Below, piece after piece: positions 45,971 through 54,551 of a stretch of 64,000 nt of DNA (positions are counted from its first letter, which is position 1; the number at the start of each line of letters is the position of its first letter). The DNA is taken from the NCBI RefSeq assembly GCF_030690725.1, contig NZ_JAUYGD010000067.1, positions 62,001 to 126,000 of the forward strand. The letters run 5' to 3'. The position numbers and the translations under genes were made by a program. Source of the stretch: Pseudomonas sp. (lineage in GTDB: Bacteria > Pseudomonadota > Gammaproteobacteria > Pseudomonadales > Pseudomonadaceae). The notes below the pieces were generated by a model. It was not told the origin of the DNA and made no database searches. It worked only from the letters and a program-made list of their open reading frames with translations.

Positions 45971-45980
45971 GGTGGGTCTC

Positions 45981-46235
45981 CTAGCAGCCTTGCAGCGGGA
46001 TGATGTAGTAGCCCTGCCCGGTGACGGCAGCGGCGATTTCGGGGTGGGCCGGTTCGCTGTGGCAGAACTGGCAGCGGCTCTGTTCGATGTCGGCATCCTG
46101 CACGCCGCGCTCACTCATCCAGTCACGGGCGTACTGGGTGGCGCGAGCCTGGTCGTTACCTTCGATCAGTACATCGAAGTGCAGATAACGGCCGTCGCGG
46201 GTGCGCACATGGGTGTCGAATACATTTACGTTCAT
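45981..46235 (-). CDS. DUF2024 family protein
   Basis: The 84-residue protein starts MNVNVFDTHVRTRDGRYLHFDVLI, the pattern of DUF2024 proteins. It contains a CQFCHSE motif (Cys-x-x-Cys-His) near the middle of the second half, which could bind metal or be redox active. The biochemical role of the family is unknown. ATG 46235 has GGAGGATC upstream. The GTG just before it is less likely. It lies between the thioredoxin-like and Rof-like genes. Confidence 0.75.
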   Translation of the reverse strand: MNVNVFDTHVRTRDGRYLHFDVLIEGNDQARATQYARDWMSERGVQDADIEQSRCQFCHSEPAHPEIAAAVTGQGYYIIPLQGC

Positions 46236-46292
46236 CACTGATCCTCCTTCCAGGTAGCCGGCAGCGCAAAGGGTGAGAATGCGCGAGGCTCC

Positions 46293-46523
46293 TTACTTCA
46301 AGTCGTCGATGGAAGCGCCGAAGTTCAGGTGCAGCACCTGGCCTTCGTAGACAAATGCAGGCACCGACTTGACCCCGGCCAGCTCGGCCTCGGTGACGCG
46401 CTGTGGTTGTTCGCCAAGGTGAACCACCTCGACCTTCAGCGCTGGGTCCAGCAGGTTGAGCAGGGTCTGTTCGGCCGAAATACAGACAGGGCAGCCGGCG
46501 TGATAGAAGCGTGCGTTGGTCAT
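46293..46523 (-). CDS. Thioredoxin/glutaredoxin-fold miniprotein (CPVC)
   Basis: The 76-residue protein has ARFYHAGCPVCISAEQ with a CPVC active site just after the first beta strand. A cis-Pro-type loop VKSVPAFVY and a final helix follow, the minimal thioredoxin fold. It may act as a thiol-disulfide exchanger or small reductase. The frame is open to 46598, but ATG 46523 has AAGGAG 8 bp upstream and begins the fold. It is the first gene of the minus-strand operon facing the MarR gene. Confidence 0.8.
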   Translation of the reverse strand: MTNARFYHAGCPVCISAEQTLLNLLDPALKVEVVHLGEQPQRVTEAELAGVKSVPAFVYEGQVLHLNFGASIDDLK

Positions 46524-46547
46524 TACGAGTCTCCTTAAGTCAATTTG

Positions 46548-46562
46548 GTATCGATTCGATAC
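46548..46562. promoter_or_regulatory. Operator-like dyad, MarR/thioredoxin divergent promoter
   Basis: GTATCGATTCGATAC is a perfect 7+1+7 palindrome. It sits just downstream of the minus-strand -10 and would block transcription of the thioredoxin-like gene if bound. The half site TCGATAC recurs at 46611-46617, over the plus-strand -10 element. Repression by the adjacent MarR-type regulator is the simplest reading. Confidence 0.65.
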
Positions 46563-46570
46563 TTGCGCAA

Positions 46571-46598
46571 AGATTACGCTTGATCTTGCCTTTGTCAA
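46571..46598 (-). promoter_or_regulatory. Sigma70-like promoter of the thioredoxin-like operon
   Basis: On the minus strand TTGACA (46598-46593) and TAATCT (46576-46571) are 16 bp apart. The -35 overlaps the -35 of the divergent promoter. Confidence 0.6.
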
Positions 46599-46620
46599 TA
46601 TGGTTTTTGATCGATACTAT
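46592..46620 (+). promoter_or_regulatory. Sigma70-like promoter of the MarR gene
   Basis: TTGTCA (46592-46597), 17-bp spacer, TACTAT (46615-46620). The predicted start is about 13 nt before the ATG at 46640. The -10 overlaps the half site TCGATAC, so the gene is probably autorepressed. Confidence 0.65.
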
Positions 46621-46639
46621 GTGTCGACAGGAGTGATAT

Positions 46640-47209
46640 ATGACCGGCACAACCCTTTTCGATCTGCTTGAACGGCTCTCCAGCCTCAGCCGCATCTGGT
46701 TCCGCCAGCACCCGCTGCTGGCCGAGTTGCAACCCATCCAGTTGAGCGCGCTGATGTACCTGGCGCGCTGCAACCACTACTCCAATACGCCGCTGGGGGT
46801 GACCGACTACCTGGGCCTGACCAAGGGCACGGTGTCGCAGTCGCTCAAGGCGCTGGAAGCCAAGGCGTTGATCGTCAAAGTTCAGGATGCGCGCGATAAA
46901 CGCAGCGTTCACCTGCAGCTGACCGATACCGCCCGAGAGCTATTGCAAGCGTTGCTGCCGCCGGCTTTTCTCGCCGAAGGAGAGGCGCGCATGGCTGAGC
47001 GCGGCGTACAGCTGCAGGCGCTGCTGGGTGAGCTGCTCTGCGAGGTGCAGCGCAGCGCGGATGTGCCAAGCTTTGGTCTGTGCCGCAGTTGTCGTTTTCA
47101 TCAGCAGGTCGATGATCTGCCGTTCTGTGGCTTGACTCAGGAACCCCTGGCGCCGAGCGATGCGGCGCTGATCTGTCGCGAACATCAAGCCCTCGAGGTC
47201 GCCGCATGA
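46640..47209 (+). CDS. MarR-family regulator with C-terminal cysteine cluster
   Basis: The 189-residue protein has a MarR winged helix (QPIQLSALMYLARC, GVTDYLGLTKGTVSQSLKAL, then a DARDKRSVHLQLTD wing). It also has an extra C-terminal segment with Cys148, Cys151, His154, Cys163, Cys179 and His182 (CRSCRFH and later PFCGLT, ICREH). That spacing suggests an iron-sulfur or zinc site, so it may sense redox state or metal. AGGAG precedes the ATG at 46640. Its stop overlaps the MOSC gene start, and it diverges from the thioredoxin operon. Confidence 0.85.
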   Translation: MTGTTLFDLLERLSSLSRIWFRQHPLLAELQPIQLSALMYLARCNHYSNTPLGVTDYLGLTKGTVSQSLKALEAKALIVKVQDARDKRSVHLQLTDTARELLQALLPPAFLAEGEARMAERGVQLQALLGELLCEVQRSADVPSFGLCRSCRFHQQVDDLPFCGLTQEPLAPSDAALICREHQALEVAA

Positions 47210-47907
47210 GCCTGCCCAGTGTTCGTCTCGACGCGCTGCTTACCGGTCACGTACGGCCGTTCAGCCGGCCGGGTTCGCACAGCGCCATCGACAAGCAGCC
47301 GCAACAAGGCCTATTGGTGGTGAACCCGCTCGGCCTGGGCGGTGATGAACAGGGCGATCTGCGCGTGCATGGTGGGGTGGAGAAAGCCATTCATCATTAT
47401 CCGTATGAGCATTACGCCGCCTGGGCCGCCGAATTGGGCGCGCATCCACTGCTGGCGCAGCCGGGGGCCTTTGGCGAAAACTTCAGCAGCAGCGGCTGGA
47501 CCGAACATGACGTTTGTCTCGGCGACCGCATTCGCGTGGGTACGGCGCTGCTGGAGGTGTCGCAGGGGCGTATGCCGTGCTGGAAGCTCAGTGACCGCTT
47601 CGGCGTGGCCGAACTGGCCCTGCGAGTGCAGCAGTCCGGGCGCACCGGCTGGTACTACCGGGTGCTGGAGGAAGGCGTGGTCAGCGCCGGCGACAGCCTG
47701 CAACTGGTTCAGCGGCAGTTTGCCAACTGGTCGCTGACGCGTTTGTCTGCAGTGCTGTTCGACAAACGGGTGGAGAGCGAGCTGTTGCGTGAATGCCTGG
47801 CCCTGCCATTGGTGCCGTCGTGGCGGCGCACCCTGGAACGGCGCCTGGAAAAAGGCCTGATCGAGGATTGGGCTCCCCGCCTGCAAGGCAAAGACGCGGC
47901 AGAATAA
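47206..47907 (+). CDS. MOSC domain protein (YiiM-like)
   Basis: The 233-residue protein has the YiiM arrangement: an N-terminal beta domain with HGGVEKAIHHYPYEHY, GAFGENFSSSG and the conserved cysteine in GRMPCWKLSDRFG, then a helical C-terminal domain. YiiM-type MOSC proteins bind molybdenum cofactor and reduce N-hydroxylated compounds such as 6-hydroxylaminopurine. It overlaps the MarR-type regulator by four bases (ATGA), which suggests that the regulator controls it. Whether cofactor is needed here cannot be judged. Confidence 0.88.
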   Translation: MSLPSVRLDALLTGHVRPFSRPGSHSAIDKQPQQGLLVVNPLGLGGDEQGDLRVHGGVEKAIHHYPYEHYAAWAAELGAHPLLAQPGAFGENFSSSGWTEHDVCLGDRIRVGTALLEVSQGRMPCWKLSDRFGVAELALRVQQSGRTGWYYRVLEEGVVSAGDSLQLVQRQFANWSLTRLSAVLFDKRVESELLRECLALPLVPSWRRTLERRLEKGLIEDWAPRLQGKDAAE

Positions 47908-48020
47908 CGCAGCATTATCCTTTGGTCGTAAGTGCAGCAGATGCGAATGCTTCTACACTGGATTCGCGCGTTGATCTACGGCTGTCCAGTACCGGCGTAG
48001 GGCGCTTTTCTGGGGGCGAT

Positions 48021-48989
48021 ATGAGCCGGCTGATCTGCGCCGACTTCGACGAGTTCGAAGAGGCTTTGTACGGGGTCGAGGGGCATTACGTGCTGCGTTC
48101 GCGGCAGCAGCGCGACTGGCGTCTGCGCGTCGTCGAACTGGACGGCGTGGCCCTGATGTTCGGCCGTGAGGGTGCAGGCACCGTTTACAGCGGCGTTGGC
48201 CTGCCGGGTTTCTTCAATATCTTCCTGCCGCTGAGCCGCCACGAGTGCACCGTGCTGGGTGGTCAGCGCCTGGACCGGCGGCTGATCGGCTGGATGGTGC
48301 CCGAGACGATGTTCCATATCGACGCCAGTCAGCCGGCGAGCTGGATGACCGTGGCCATGTCCTGCGAACTGGTATTGCGTTGGGCGCAGCAGCATGAGGA
48401 CGAATTCGACGCGTCGATCCTTTCGCGCAACCTGATCTGCCGAGCCCAGCATGACTTGGCACCGCTGGTCTGGCTGGCGCTGCGCCTGCTGCGTATCGAT
48501 CATTGCGCACCGCAGGAGCTGCATGCTCCGGCGGCCGAGAACGCAGCGCGCAACGAGCTGATGGCGCTGGTGTTCCGCAGCCTGCTGCCGGTGACTCCCG
48601 CATCGCGTAACCCGGCCGCCCAGCCCAGCCATCAGCAGATTCTGCGGCGGGCCCTGGAGCTGCTGGACGTTATGCCGGATGCTCCGTTGCATATGGTCGA
48701 CCTGTGTCTGGCCTGCAGCACCTCGGAGCGCACGCTGCGCAACCTGTTTACCCGCTACCTGGGCATGAGCCCGCACCGCTACCTGATGCAGCACCGCTTG
48801 CATGCGATTCGCCGGGCCATTTTGCGCGCGGCGCCGGGGGAGACCATCACCGATATCTGTGCGCGCTTTGGCGTGTGGGATTTCGGCCGTTTCGCCGGCC
48901 TCTACCGCAGCTACTTTGGCGAATTGCCGTCGCATTCGCTGCGCAGCCGGCGGCCTGTGCCACAGGCTTTGTCGATCAGTCACCGTTGA
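48021..48989 (+). CDS. AraC-family transcriptional regulator
   Basis: The 322-residue protein has an N-terminal sensory domain (about 1-210), a linker, and a C-terminal double helix-turn-helix: VDLCLACSTSERTLRNLFTR, then ITDICARFGVWDFGRFAGLY. It resembles AraC activators of the AraC_binding_2 or ethanolamine-operon kind rather than sugar regulators. The frame is open from 47793, but ATG 48021 has GGGGGC upstream and lies after the MOSC stop. Its end overlaps the convergent short AraC gene by 14 bp. The target is probably the cluster to the right. Confidence 0.85.
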   Translation: MSRLICADFDEFEEALYGVEGHYVLRSRQQRDWRLRVVELDGVALMFGREGAGTVYSGVGLPGFFNIFLPLSRHECTVLGGQRLDRRLIGWMVPETMFHIDASQPASWMTVAMSCELVLRWAQQHEDEFDASILSRNLICRAQHDLAPLVWLALRLLRIDHCAPQELHAPAAENAARNELMALVFRSLLPVTPASRNPAAQPSHQQILRRALELLDVMPDAPLHMVDLCLACSTSERTLRNLFTRYLGMSPHRYLMQHRLHAIRRAILRAAPGETITDICARFGVWDFGRFAGLYRSYFGELPSHSLRSRRPVPQALSISHR

Positions 48990-49359
48990 CCCCACGCTGC
49001 AAGGTAGCGCTAGGGTATTCGCCGAATAGCGCGTGGTAATCCGCCGCCATGCGGCCGCAGTCGGTGTAGCCGAAACGTTGAGCGACCTCTGCAACGCTGG
49101 CGTGGCTCTGGTCGGTCACAGCCAAAGCGGCACGTAGCAGATGCAGGCGGCGCAGACGTAAGTAACGCGCCGGAGCCATACCCAGAGTGGCGACGAAAGC
49201 GCTGCGCAGGGTGCGTTCGCTAACTCCTACTGCGCGGCATAACTCAGCCAGGCGAGGCGTACGGCCGCTAGTGATCGGTAGCAGCTGCAGCACCTGGCTT
49301 AGCAGGCTTTCGTAAGTGGCTTGGCGAGCACGCTGGCGCGGCGTGGTGCGTAGTGACAT
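48976..49359 (-). CDS. Short AraC-like protein, DNA-binding domain only
   Basis: The 127-residue protein consists almost only of an AraC-type double helix-turn-helix (LAELCRAVGVSERTLRSAFV and VAEVAQRFGYTDCGRMAADY). No sensory domain is found upstream on the minus strand before the next gene. It may be a true stand-alone regulator of the MarA/SoxS type (about 110-130 residues) or a truncated duplicate. The DNA-binding domain resembles that of the convergent AraC gene. It overlaps that gene by 14 bp and faces the SMP-30-like gene across a 227-bp gap with a large inverted repeat. Confidence 0.75.
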   Translation of the reverse strand: MSLRTTPRQRARQATYESLLSQVLQLLPITSGRTPRLAELCRAVGVSERTLRSAFVATLGMAPARYLRLRRLHLLRAALAVTDQSHASVAEVAQRFGYTDCGRMAADYHALFGEYPSATLQRGVNGD

Positions 49360-49413
49360 GGCGGCGTCCTGGCCTTGGGTGATGGCGCCAGGCTGCGCCG
49401 AGCCGCGCGCTGG

Positions 49414-49471
49414 CGATACGTAAAACAGGCAAATCGTACGCGTTGAGCAGCTTTGCCGATTTTACGTATCG
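49414..49471. promoter_or_regulatory. Large inverted repeat between short AraC gene and SMP-30-like gene
   Basis: Left arm CGATACGTAAAACAGGCAAA (49414-49433) and the right arm (49452-49471) are inverted complements with two mismatches; the outer 12 bp and inner 6 bp are perfect. The arms are centred 38 bp apart around an 18-bp core containing CGTACG. Location and symmetry suit binding of two AraC-type proteins. Confidence 0.7.
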
Positions 49472-49586
49472 GCTACTGCTGAATACCGCCAGCATCCGAC
49501 CATCGCTCGCCACCCGCTGCCCCGCATTCGGCGCCCTGACGAGCCCCCAGAAGCGTTCGAGCATCATCGACGCGAGTGGAGGCTAT

Positions 49587-50705
49587 ATGAGTCTGTCGAA
49601 GCGCAGTATGGGCATCCTCTGTCTGGTTTTGGCTGGCGCATCTGCCTGTGCATGGGCCGAGGCCCAGGGGCCGCAGTTACTGGAGGTCGAGCCGTTTGTC
49701 GAGCTGCCAGCCGGTGTGCGCTATCCGGAAGGGCTCGCCGTTAATCCGCACAACGGCGAAATCTACGTCGGCACCTTCGATGCCCGGCAACCCGCCAGCA
49801 CCCGCAATAACCAGTTGTTGCGTTATGCGGCGGACGGCCGGCTGCTGGCGCAACGTGCGTTTGCCGCGACGCCGCTGACCGGTCTGGGTTATGCAGACGG
49901 GCAGATTTACATCCTCAATTTTGGCGCGGGCAAGCTGCAACGTATCCCGACCGAGTTCGGGGCGAACACCCCGGTCGAGGATCTGCTTGATTTCCCCCAG
50001 CTGAAGCCAGCCGCACTGGCAGCGCGCACAGTCGCCAACCCGGATGGCAGCCAGGATCAGATCCACTTCGGCTCCAGCGGCATGCCCGCACCCAACGGTC
50101 TGGTGTTCGCCGGCAATGGTGACCTCTACGTTTCCGACTCCTTCCAGGGAGCGCTGTATCGCATCGCCAACGTCACCCGTTGCAAGCCCTGCGCGCTAGA
50201 AGTGTTGTCGCGCGATCCGCTATTGGCCACGGCGGGTTCTCTGCCCTTCGGTGCCAACGGCCTGGCCTTCAACGCCGACGAAAGTCAGCTGTATATCAAT
50301 AACGCCGGTGACGGCCGCTTGCTGCGTATGCGCCTGCCGAACGGTGAAGTGCAGGTGCTGGCAGAGAGCCTGCCGGGGGCCGACGGTTTGTTATTTCACG
50401 ACGGCCTGTTGTGGCTGCTGGCCAATCAGATCGACCAACTGCTCGGGCTCGACGAGCAGGGCTTGATTCGCGTACGTGCAGGCGGCTTTCAGGGCATCGC
50501 CAGCAACGGTGCGCCGCGTGGCCTGCTGTTTCCCGCCAGCAGTGTGGTGCAGGGCGAGTGGATGGTGGTCAGCAACCTGGCCCTGCCGCTGACGCCTGCC
50601 GAGGGCGATGAGTGGGAAGAGCGGGTGAGCACCTGGAACCTGATGCGCGTGCGCCTGCCGCAGCCGCCAACCAAGGGAGAGTCCGCCAATGCCGCACAAC
50701 CTTGA
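49587..50705 (+). CDS. Secreted SMP-30/gluconolactonase-like beta-propeller protein
   Basis: The 372-residue precursor has a signal peptide ([17 protein letters not shown], cleavage near CAWAEAQ). A six-bladed beta-propeller follows, with [39 protein letters not shown] and [19 protein letters not shown], the pattern of SMP-30/gluconolactonase proteins with a metal-centred active site. Two cysteines (RCKPCA) are close together. It could hydrolyse a lactone in the periplasm. ATG 49587 has GGAGG upstream, although the frame opens at 49443. It leads a six-gene run. Confidence 0.85.
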   Translation: MSLSKRSMGILCLVLAGASACAWAEAQGPQLLEVEPFVELPAGVRYPEGLAVNPHNGEIYVGTFDARQPASTRNNQLLRYAADGRLLAQRAFAATPLTGLGYADGQIYILNFGAGKLQRIPTEFGANTPVEDLLDFPQLKPAALAARTVANPDGSQDQIHFGSSGMPAPNGLVFAGNGDLYVSDSFQGALYRIANVTRCKPCALEVLSRDPLLATAGSLPFGANGLAFNADESQLYINNAGDGRLLRMRLPNGEVQVLAESLPGADGLLFHDGLLWLLANQIDQLLGLDEQGLIRVRAGGFQGIASNGAPRGLLFPASSVVQGEWMVVSNLALPLTPAEGDEWEERVSTWNLMRVRLPQPPTKGESANAAQP

Positions 50706-51675
50706 GCAACCTTTGAATAAAGGCCGTCGCCGCCTGATGTTCGGCTCGGCCGTGCTGGCCACAACGATGTTGTTACCCCTAGGCGGTTGTATGCGCGGCA
50801 GTGGCTCCGCAGCAACCCGTCCGCAACCTGAGAATGGAGAGCGCAAGACCATGGGCACTATTACCACTCGCGACGGCACCGAGATTTATTACAAGGACTG
50901 GGGCACAGGCCCGGTTGTGGTCCTCAGTCACGGCTGGCCACTCAATTCCGATAGCTGGGAGGCGCAGATGTTCTTCCTGGCCAGCAACGGTTATCGGGTG
51001 ATCGCCCACGACCGGCGTGGCCACGGCCGCTCCAGCCAACCCTGGAACGGCAATGAGATGAACACCTACGCCGATGATCTGGCTCAGTTGCTTGATCACC
51101 TGGATGTACGCGGTGCTGCGCTGTTTGGCTTTTCCACTGGCGGCGGTGAGGTGGCGCGTTATATCGGCAAGCACGGCACGGCGCGGGTGGCCAAGGCAGG
51201 GCTGATCTCGGCTGTGCCGCCGCTGATGCTGCAGACCGAGGCCAATCCGGGCGGCCTGCCACTCTCGGTGTTCGACGGCATCCGCGCCGCTTCAATCGCC
51301 GACCGTTCACAGCTGTACAAGGATGTCGCCAGTGGCCCGTTCTTTGGCTACAACCGCCCCGGCGCTAAACCCTCGCAGGGGGTGATCGATGCGTTCTGGA
51401 TGCAGGGCATGCTGGCCGGGCACAAGAACGCCTACGACTGCATCAAGGCCTTCTCCGCAACCGATTTCACTGAAGACCTGAAGAAGTTCTCCATCCCCAC
51501 GCTGATCCTGCATGGCGATGACGACCAGATCGTTCCCGTGGATGCCGCTGCGCGAGCCTCGGCCAAGTTGGTGCCGCACGCCAAGCTGGTGATCTACCCC
51601 GGTGCGCCCCACGGCATCACCGATACCCACAAGGAACAACTGGGCGCGGACATGCTGGCCTTTCTGCGCAGCTAA
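50689..51675 (+). CDS. Exported alpha/beta hydrolase, chloroperoxidase-like lipoprotein
   Basis: The 328-residue protein has a signal region with [16 protein letters not shown], resembling a Tat signal, and a lipobox LGGC around residue 34. The catalytic domain has the nucleophile in GFSTGGGE, the acid in [10 protein letters not shown] and the His in GAPHGI. The [10 protein letters not shown] oxyanion region is typical of cofactor-free chloroperoxidases/perhydrolases. The 17-bp overlap with the preceding gene implies coupling. An internal ATG ([11 protein letters not shown], near 50851) would give a cytosolic form. Substrate unknown. Confidence 0.83.
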   Translation: MPHNLEQPLNKGRRRLMFGSAVLATTMLLPLGGCMRGSGSAATRPQPENGERKTMGTITTRDGTEIYYKDWGTGPVVVLSHGWPLNSDSWEAQMFFLASNGYRVIAHDRRGHGRSSQPWNGNEMNTYADDLAQLLDHLDVRGAALFGFSTGGGEVARYIGKHGTARVAKAGLISAVPPLMLQTEANPGGLPLSVFDGIRAASIADRSQLYKDVASGPFFGYNRPGAKPSQGVIDAFWMQGMLAGHKNAYDCIKAFSATDFTEDLKKFSIPTLILHGDDDQIVPVDAAARASAKLVPHAKLVIYPGAPHGITDTHKEQLGADMLAFLRS

Positions 51676-51709
51676 GCGGCCGGTTCACACCTATTGAGAG
51701 GACAGACAC

Positions 51710-52264
51710 ATGAGCAGCAAAACAGCTTTGATCGTGGTGGATATCCAGAACGACTACTTCCCAGGCGGCCTGTGGACCCTGAGCAAGGTCGAGGCGGCTG
51801 CCGCCAAGGCGGCGCAGGTGATCGCCGCATTTCGCCAGCGTGGCGATCTGGTGGTGCATATCCGCCATGAGTTCACCAGTGCCGACGCACCGTTTTTCCG
51901 CCCCGGCAGTGAGGGTGCGCAGTTGCACCCCAGCGTGATCAATCAGCCTAACGAGCCGGTGGTGCTCAAGCACTACATCAACTCGTTTCGGGAAACCGAG
52001 CTCAAGGCCGTGCTGGATAAGCACGGCATAGAGGCCGTCGTGGTGGTGGGCAATATGAGCCATATGTGCGTGGACGGCATCACCCGCGCCGCCGTGGATT
52101 TCGGCTACGCCACCACGGTGCTGCACGACGCCTGCGCCACCCTCGACCTGGAGTTCAACGGCGTGAAAGTTCCCGCCGAGCACGTCCATGCGGCCTTTAT
52201 GGCGGCGCTCAGCTTCGGCTACGCGCCGGTGATTTCCACGGCTGAGTATCTGCAAAAGCTCTAG
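51710..52264 (+). CDS. Isochorismatase-like cysteine hydrolase
   Basis: The 184-residue protein is an isochorismatase-fold hydrolase. It has VVDIQNDYFPGG with the catalytic Asp11, the lysine in VVLKHYINSF, and the catalytic cysteine in GNMSHMCVDGITRAAVDFGY. Relatives cleave amides such as nicotinamide or carbamoyl groups. The substrate is not clear. It lies 34 bp after the hydrolase lipoprotein gene and 8 bp before the secreted unknown gene, thus in one operon. It has no signal peptide and so acts in the cytosol. Confidence 0.87.
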   Translation: MSSKTALIVVDIQNDYFPGGLWTLSKVEAAAAKAAQVIAAFRQRGDLVVHIRHEFTSADAPFFRPGSEGAQLHPSVINQPNEPVVLKHYINSFRETELKAVLDKHGIEAVVVVGNMSHMCVDGITRAAVDFGYATTVLHDACATLDLEFNGVKVPAEHVHAAFMAALSFGYAPVISTAEYLQKL

Positions 52265-52272
52265 GAGACCTT

Positions 52273-53010
52273 ATGACACACAGGACGGCTATCGCCTTGG
52301 CAGCGCTGCTGGTCAGCCCTGCCTGGGCGCATGAGGCAGGTGGTATCCATAGCGAGAAAAGTACCCAGGTCGAAGCGGCCTTCGACCTGGTGCATACCCA
52401 TGTGTTCAAGGACGGCAGCGACCTGGTGTTCGAGCAACTGGTCGACGGCCAGGCCGGCAGTCGTTTGCCCACAGCCAAGGGCAGCTTTGCCGGTGCCGAG
52501 GTCTACAGCTATGTCTGGCCGACCAGCCTGAACAGCGGCGCGGTCGGCTTCGAAGACGACTCGGGCATCCTCGCCCTGGCGCTGACCTCGCATCCGGATT
52601 TCGACGACACGCCGCAGCTCGATGAGAACGGCGACGGCGACAAGGCCAACGACGGCGGCCTGTGGCACTCGCATTGGGTTGTACTGACCAAGGAACCCAG
52701 TTGCGGCCCCAGCGGCCTCAAGGTGCGCGACATTCCCGAAGGTGCCAAGCCCAAGCTGCCGCCTACCTGGCCGGGCGTGCCGATCTACATCGACTCGCCC
52801 GGCTACGACCTCAGCGTGAAAAACGATGCCGCGCAGATTCGCGTACCGCTGTCTGCGGTCGGCTTTCCCGCCAGCTTCAACTACGACGGGGTGACCGCCG
52901 CGCTGCAGGTCAATGCCAATCTGCACGACCCGCTGTTGTGCGTTTCCAGCGTTTGGGATGTGGCCTCCGGCGACCTGTCGCTGCCGGCAACCTGGAAGTC
53001 CATGGACTAA
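52273..53010 (+). CDS. Secreted protein of unknown function with acidic metal-like loop
   Basis: The 245-residue precursor has a signal peptide ending at SPAWAHEAGG. The mature part is beta-rich, with a DENGDGDKANDGG loop that looks like a calcium-type acidic site, closely followed by WHSHWVVL. Its histidines (HEAGGIH, VHTHVF, HSH) and a late VSSVWDVASGDLSLP are notable. I do not recognise the family. Its place between an isochorismatase-like gene and a catalase gene suggests a periplasmic role in the same pathway. The ATG at 52273 follows AGGAGACC. Confidence 0.7.
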   Translation: MTHRTAIALAALLVSPAWAHEAGGIHSEKSTQVEAAFDLVHTHVFKDGSDLVFEQLVDGQAGSRLPTAKGSFAGAEVYSYVWPTSLNSGAVGFEDDSGILALALTSHPDFDDTPQLDENGDGDKANDGGLWHSHWVVLTKEPSCGPSGLKVRDIPEGAKPKLPPTWPGVPIYIDSPGYDLSVKNDAAQIRVPLSAVGFPASFNYDGVTAALQVNANLHDPLLCVSSVWDVASGDLSLPATWKSMD

Positions 53011-53083
53011 ATCATTTCGCGAAGCTGCCTCTGGCCATCATCGCCGCTGGCTGTCTAGCTCAACCGTTTGAGGAGCACCTGTC

Positions 53084-54535
53084 GTGTCGAAGAACAAACT
53101 GACCCATGCCACCGGTGCGCCGGTGGTCGACAACCTCAATATCCAGACCGCCGGGCCGCGCGGGCCGGCGCTGCTGCAGGATATCTGGCTGATCGAAAAG
53201 CTCGCGCATTTTGACCGTGAGGTGATCCCCGAGCGGCGCATGCATGCCAAGGGTGCCGGCGCTTACGGCACCTTCACCGTGACGGGCGACATCAGCCGCT
53301 ACAGCCGCGCCAACCTGTTTGCCCACATCGGCAAGCAGACGCCGCTGTTTGTGCGTTTCTCCACTGTGGCGGGGGAGCGCGGTGCGGCCGATGCCGAACG
53401 TGATATCCGCGGTTTTGCCGTGAAGTTCTACACCGATGAGGGCAACTGGGACCTGGTTGGCAATAACACTCCGGTGTTCTTCTTTCGCGATCCGATGCGC
53501 TTCCCAGACCTCAATCATGCGGTCAAGCGCGATCCGCGCAGCGGCCTGCGCAGTGCCATCAACAACTGGGATTTCTGGAGCCTGCTGCCCGAGGCGCTGC
53601 ACCAGGTCACCATCACCATGAGCGAGCGCGGCATTCCGCGCAGCTACCGGCATATGCACGGTTTTGGCAGCCACACCTTTAGCCTGATCAACGCTGATAA
53701 CCAGCGGGTCTGGGTCAAGTTTCATCTGCGCTGCCAACAGGGCATCGAGAACCTCAGCGATGCCGAGGCCGGTGCGGTGATCGGCGGGGACCGTGAAAGC
53801 CATCTGCGCGATCTGTATCAGAGCATTGAACATGGCGACTTTCCGCGCTGGACGCTGTGCATTCAGGTGATGAGCGAAGAGCAGGCGCAGCGTCATCCGC
53901 ATAATCCGTTTGACCTGACCAAGGTCTGGTCGCATGGCGACTTTCCGTTGATCGAGGTCGGCGTGCTAGAGCTGAACCGCAACCCGGACAACCACTTTGC
54001 CGAAGTGGAGCAGGCGGCCTTTTCGCCGGCCAACATCGTTCCTGGTATCGGCTTTTCGCCAGACAAGATGCTGCAGGCGCGGCTGTTTTCCTACGGCGAC
54101 GCCCAGCGCTATCGGCTGGGTGTCAACTTCAACCAGATCCCGGTCAACGCCCCGCGTTGTCCTTATCACAGCTACCACCGCGACGGAGCCATGCGCATCG
54201 ATGGCAACCAGGGCTCGACCATCGCCCATTACCCCAATAGCCAGGGCATCTGGGAGGATCAGCAGGAACTGCGCGAGCCGCCGCTGCCGCTCGACGGCAG
54301 TGCAACCAACTGGGATCACCGCGTCGACGAGGATCATTACCAGCAACCCGGCGACTTGTTCCGCCTGATGAGCCCGGCGCAGCAGCAGGCGCTTTTCGAT
54401 AACACGGCCAGAGCGCTCGGTGATGCACCCGACACCATCAAGCAGCGGCATATCGGCAACTGCAGCAAGGCCGATCCGGCCTACGGCGCTGGCGTGGCGA
54501 AGGCGCTCGGGCTGGCGAATCAGAGCATTCTTTGA
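53084..54535 (+). CDS. Monofunctional small-subunit heme catalase
   Basis: The 483-residue enzyme is a clade 3-like catalase with distal His54 (RMHAKGAGA), the distal Asn in [10 protein letters not shown] (about 127) and the proximal heme Tyr in [14 protein letters not shown]. It breaks down hydrogen peroxide. The N-terminus lacks a signal peptide. GTG at 53084 is the start, with GAGGAG 8-13 bp upstream. A catalase inside a hydrolase operon suggests that the pathway, or its stress, generates peroxide. A 73-bp gap separates it from the secreted protein gene. Confidence 0.93.
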   Translation: MSKNKLTHATGAPVVDNLNIQTAGPRGPALLQDIWLIEKLAHFDREVIPERRMHAKGAGAYGTFTVTGDISRYSRANLFAHIGKQTPLFVRFSTVAGERGAADAERDIRGFAVKFYTDEGNWDLVGNNTPVFFFRDPMRFPDLNHAVKRDPRSGLRSAINNWDFWSLLPEALHQVTITMSERGIPRSYRHMHGFGSHTFSLINADNQRVWVKFHLRCQQGIENLSDAEAGAVIGGDRESHLRDLYQSIEHGDFPRWTLCIQVMSEEQAQRHPHNPFDLTKVWSHGDFPLIEVGVLELNRNPDNHFAEVEQAAFSPANIVPGIGFSPDKMLQARLFSYGDAQRYRLGVNFNQIPVNAPRCPYHSYHRDGAMRIDGNQGSTIAHYPNSQGIWEDQQELREPPLPLDGSATNWDHRVDEDHYQQPGDLFRLMSPAQQQALFDNTARALGDAPDTIKQRHIGNCSKADPAYGAGVAKALGLANQSIL

Positions 54536-54551
54536 CCTGGAGCGAGCAATC

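Noticed and set aside
47793..48020. N-terminal extension of the AraC-family protein
   Set aside because: It would overlap the MOSC gene by over 100 bp in another frame, is Pro/Arg/Gly-rich without a fold, and ATG 48021 has a usable ribosome site.
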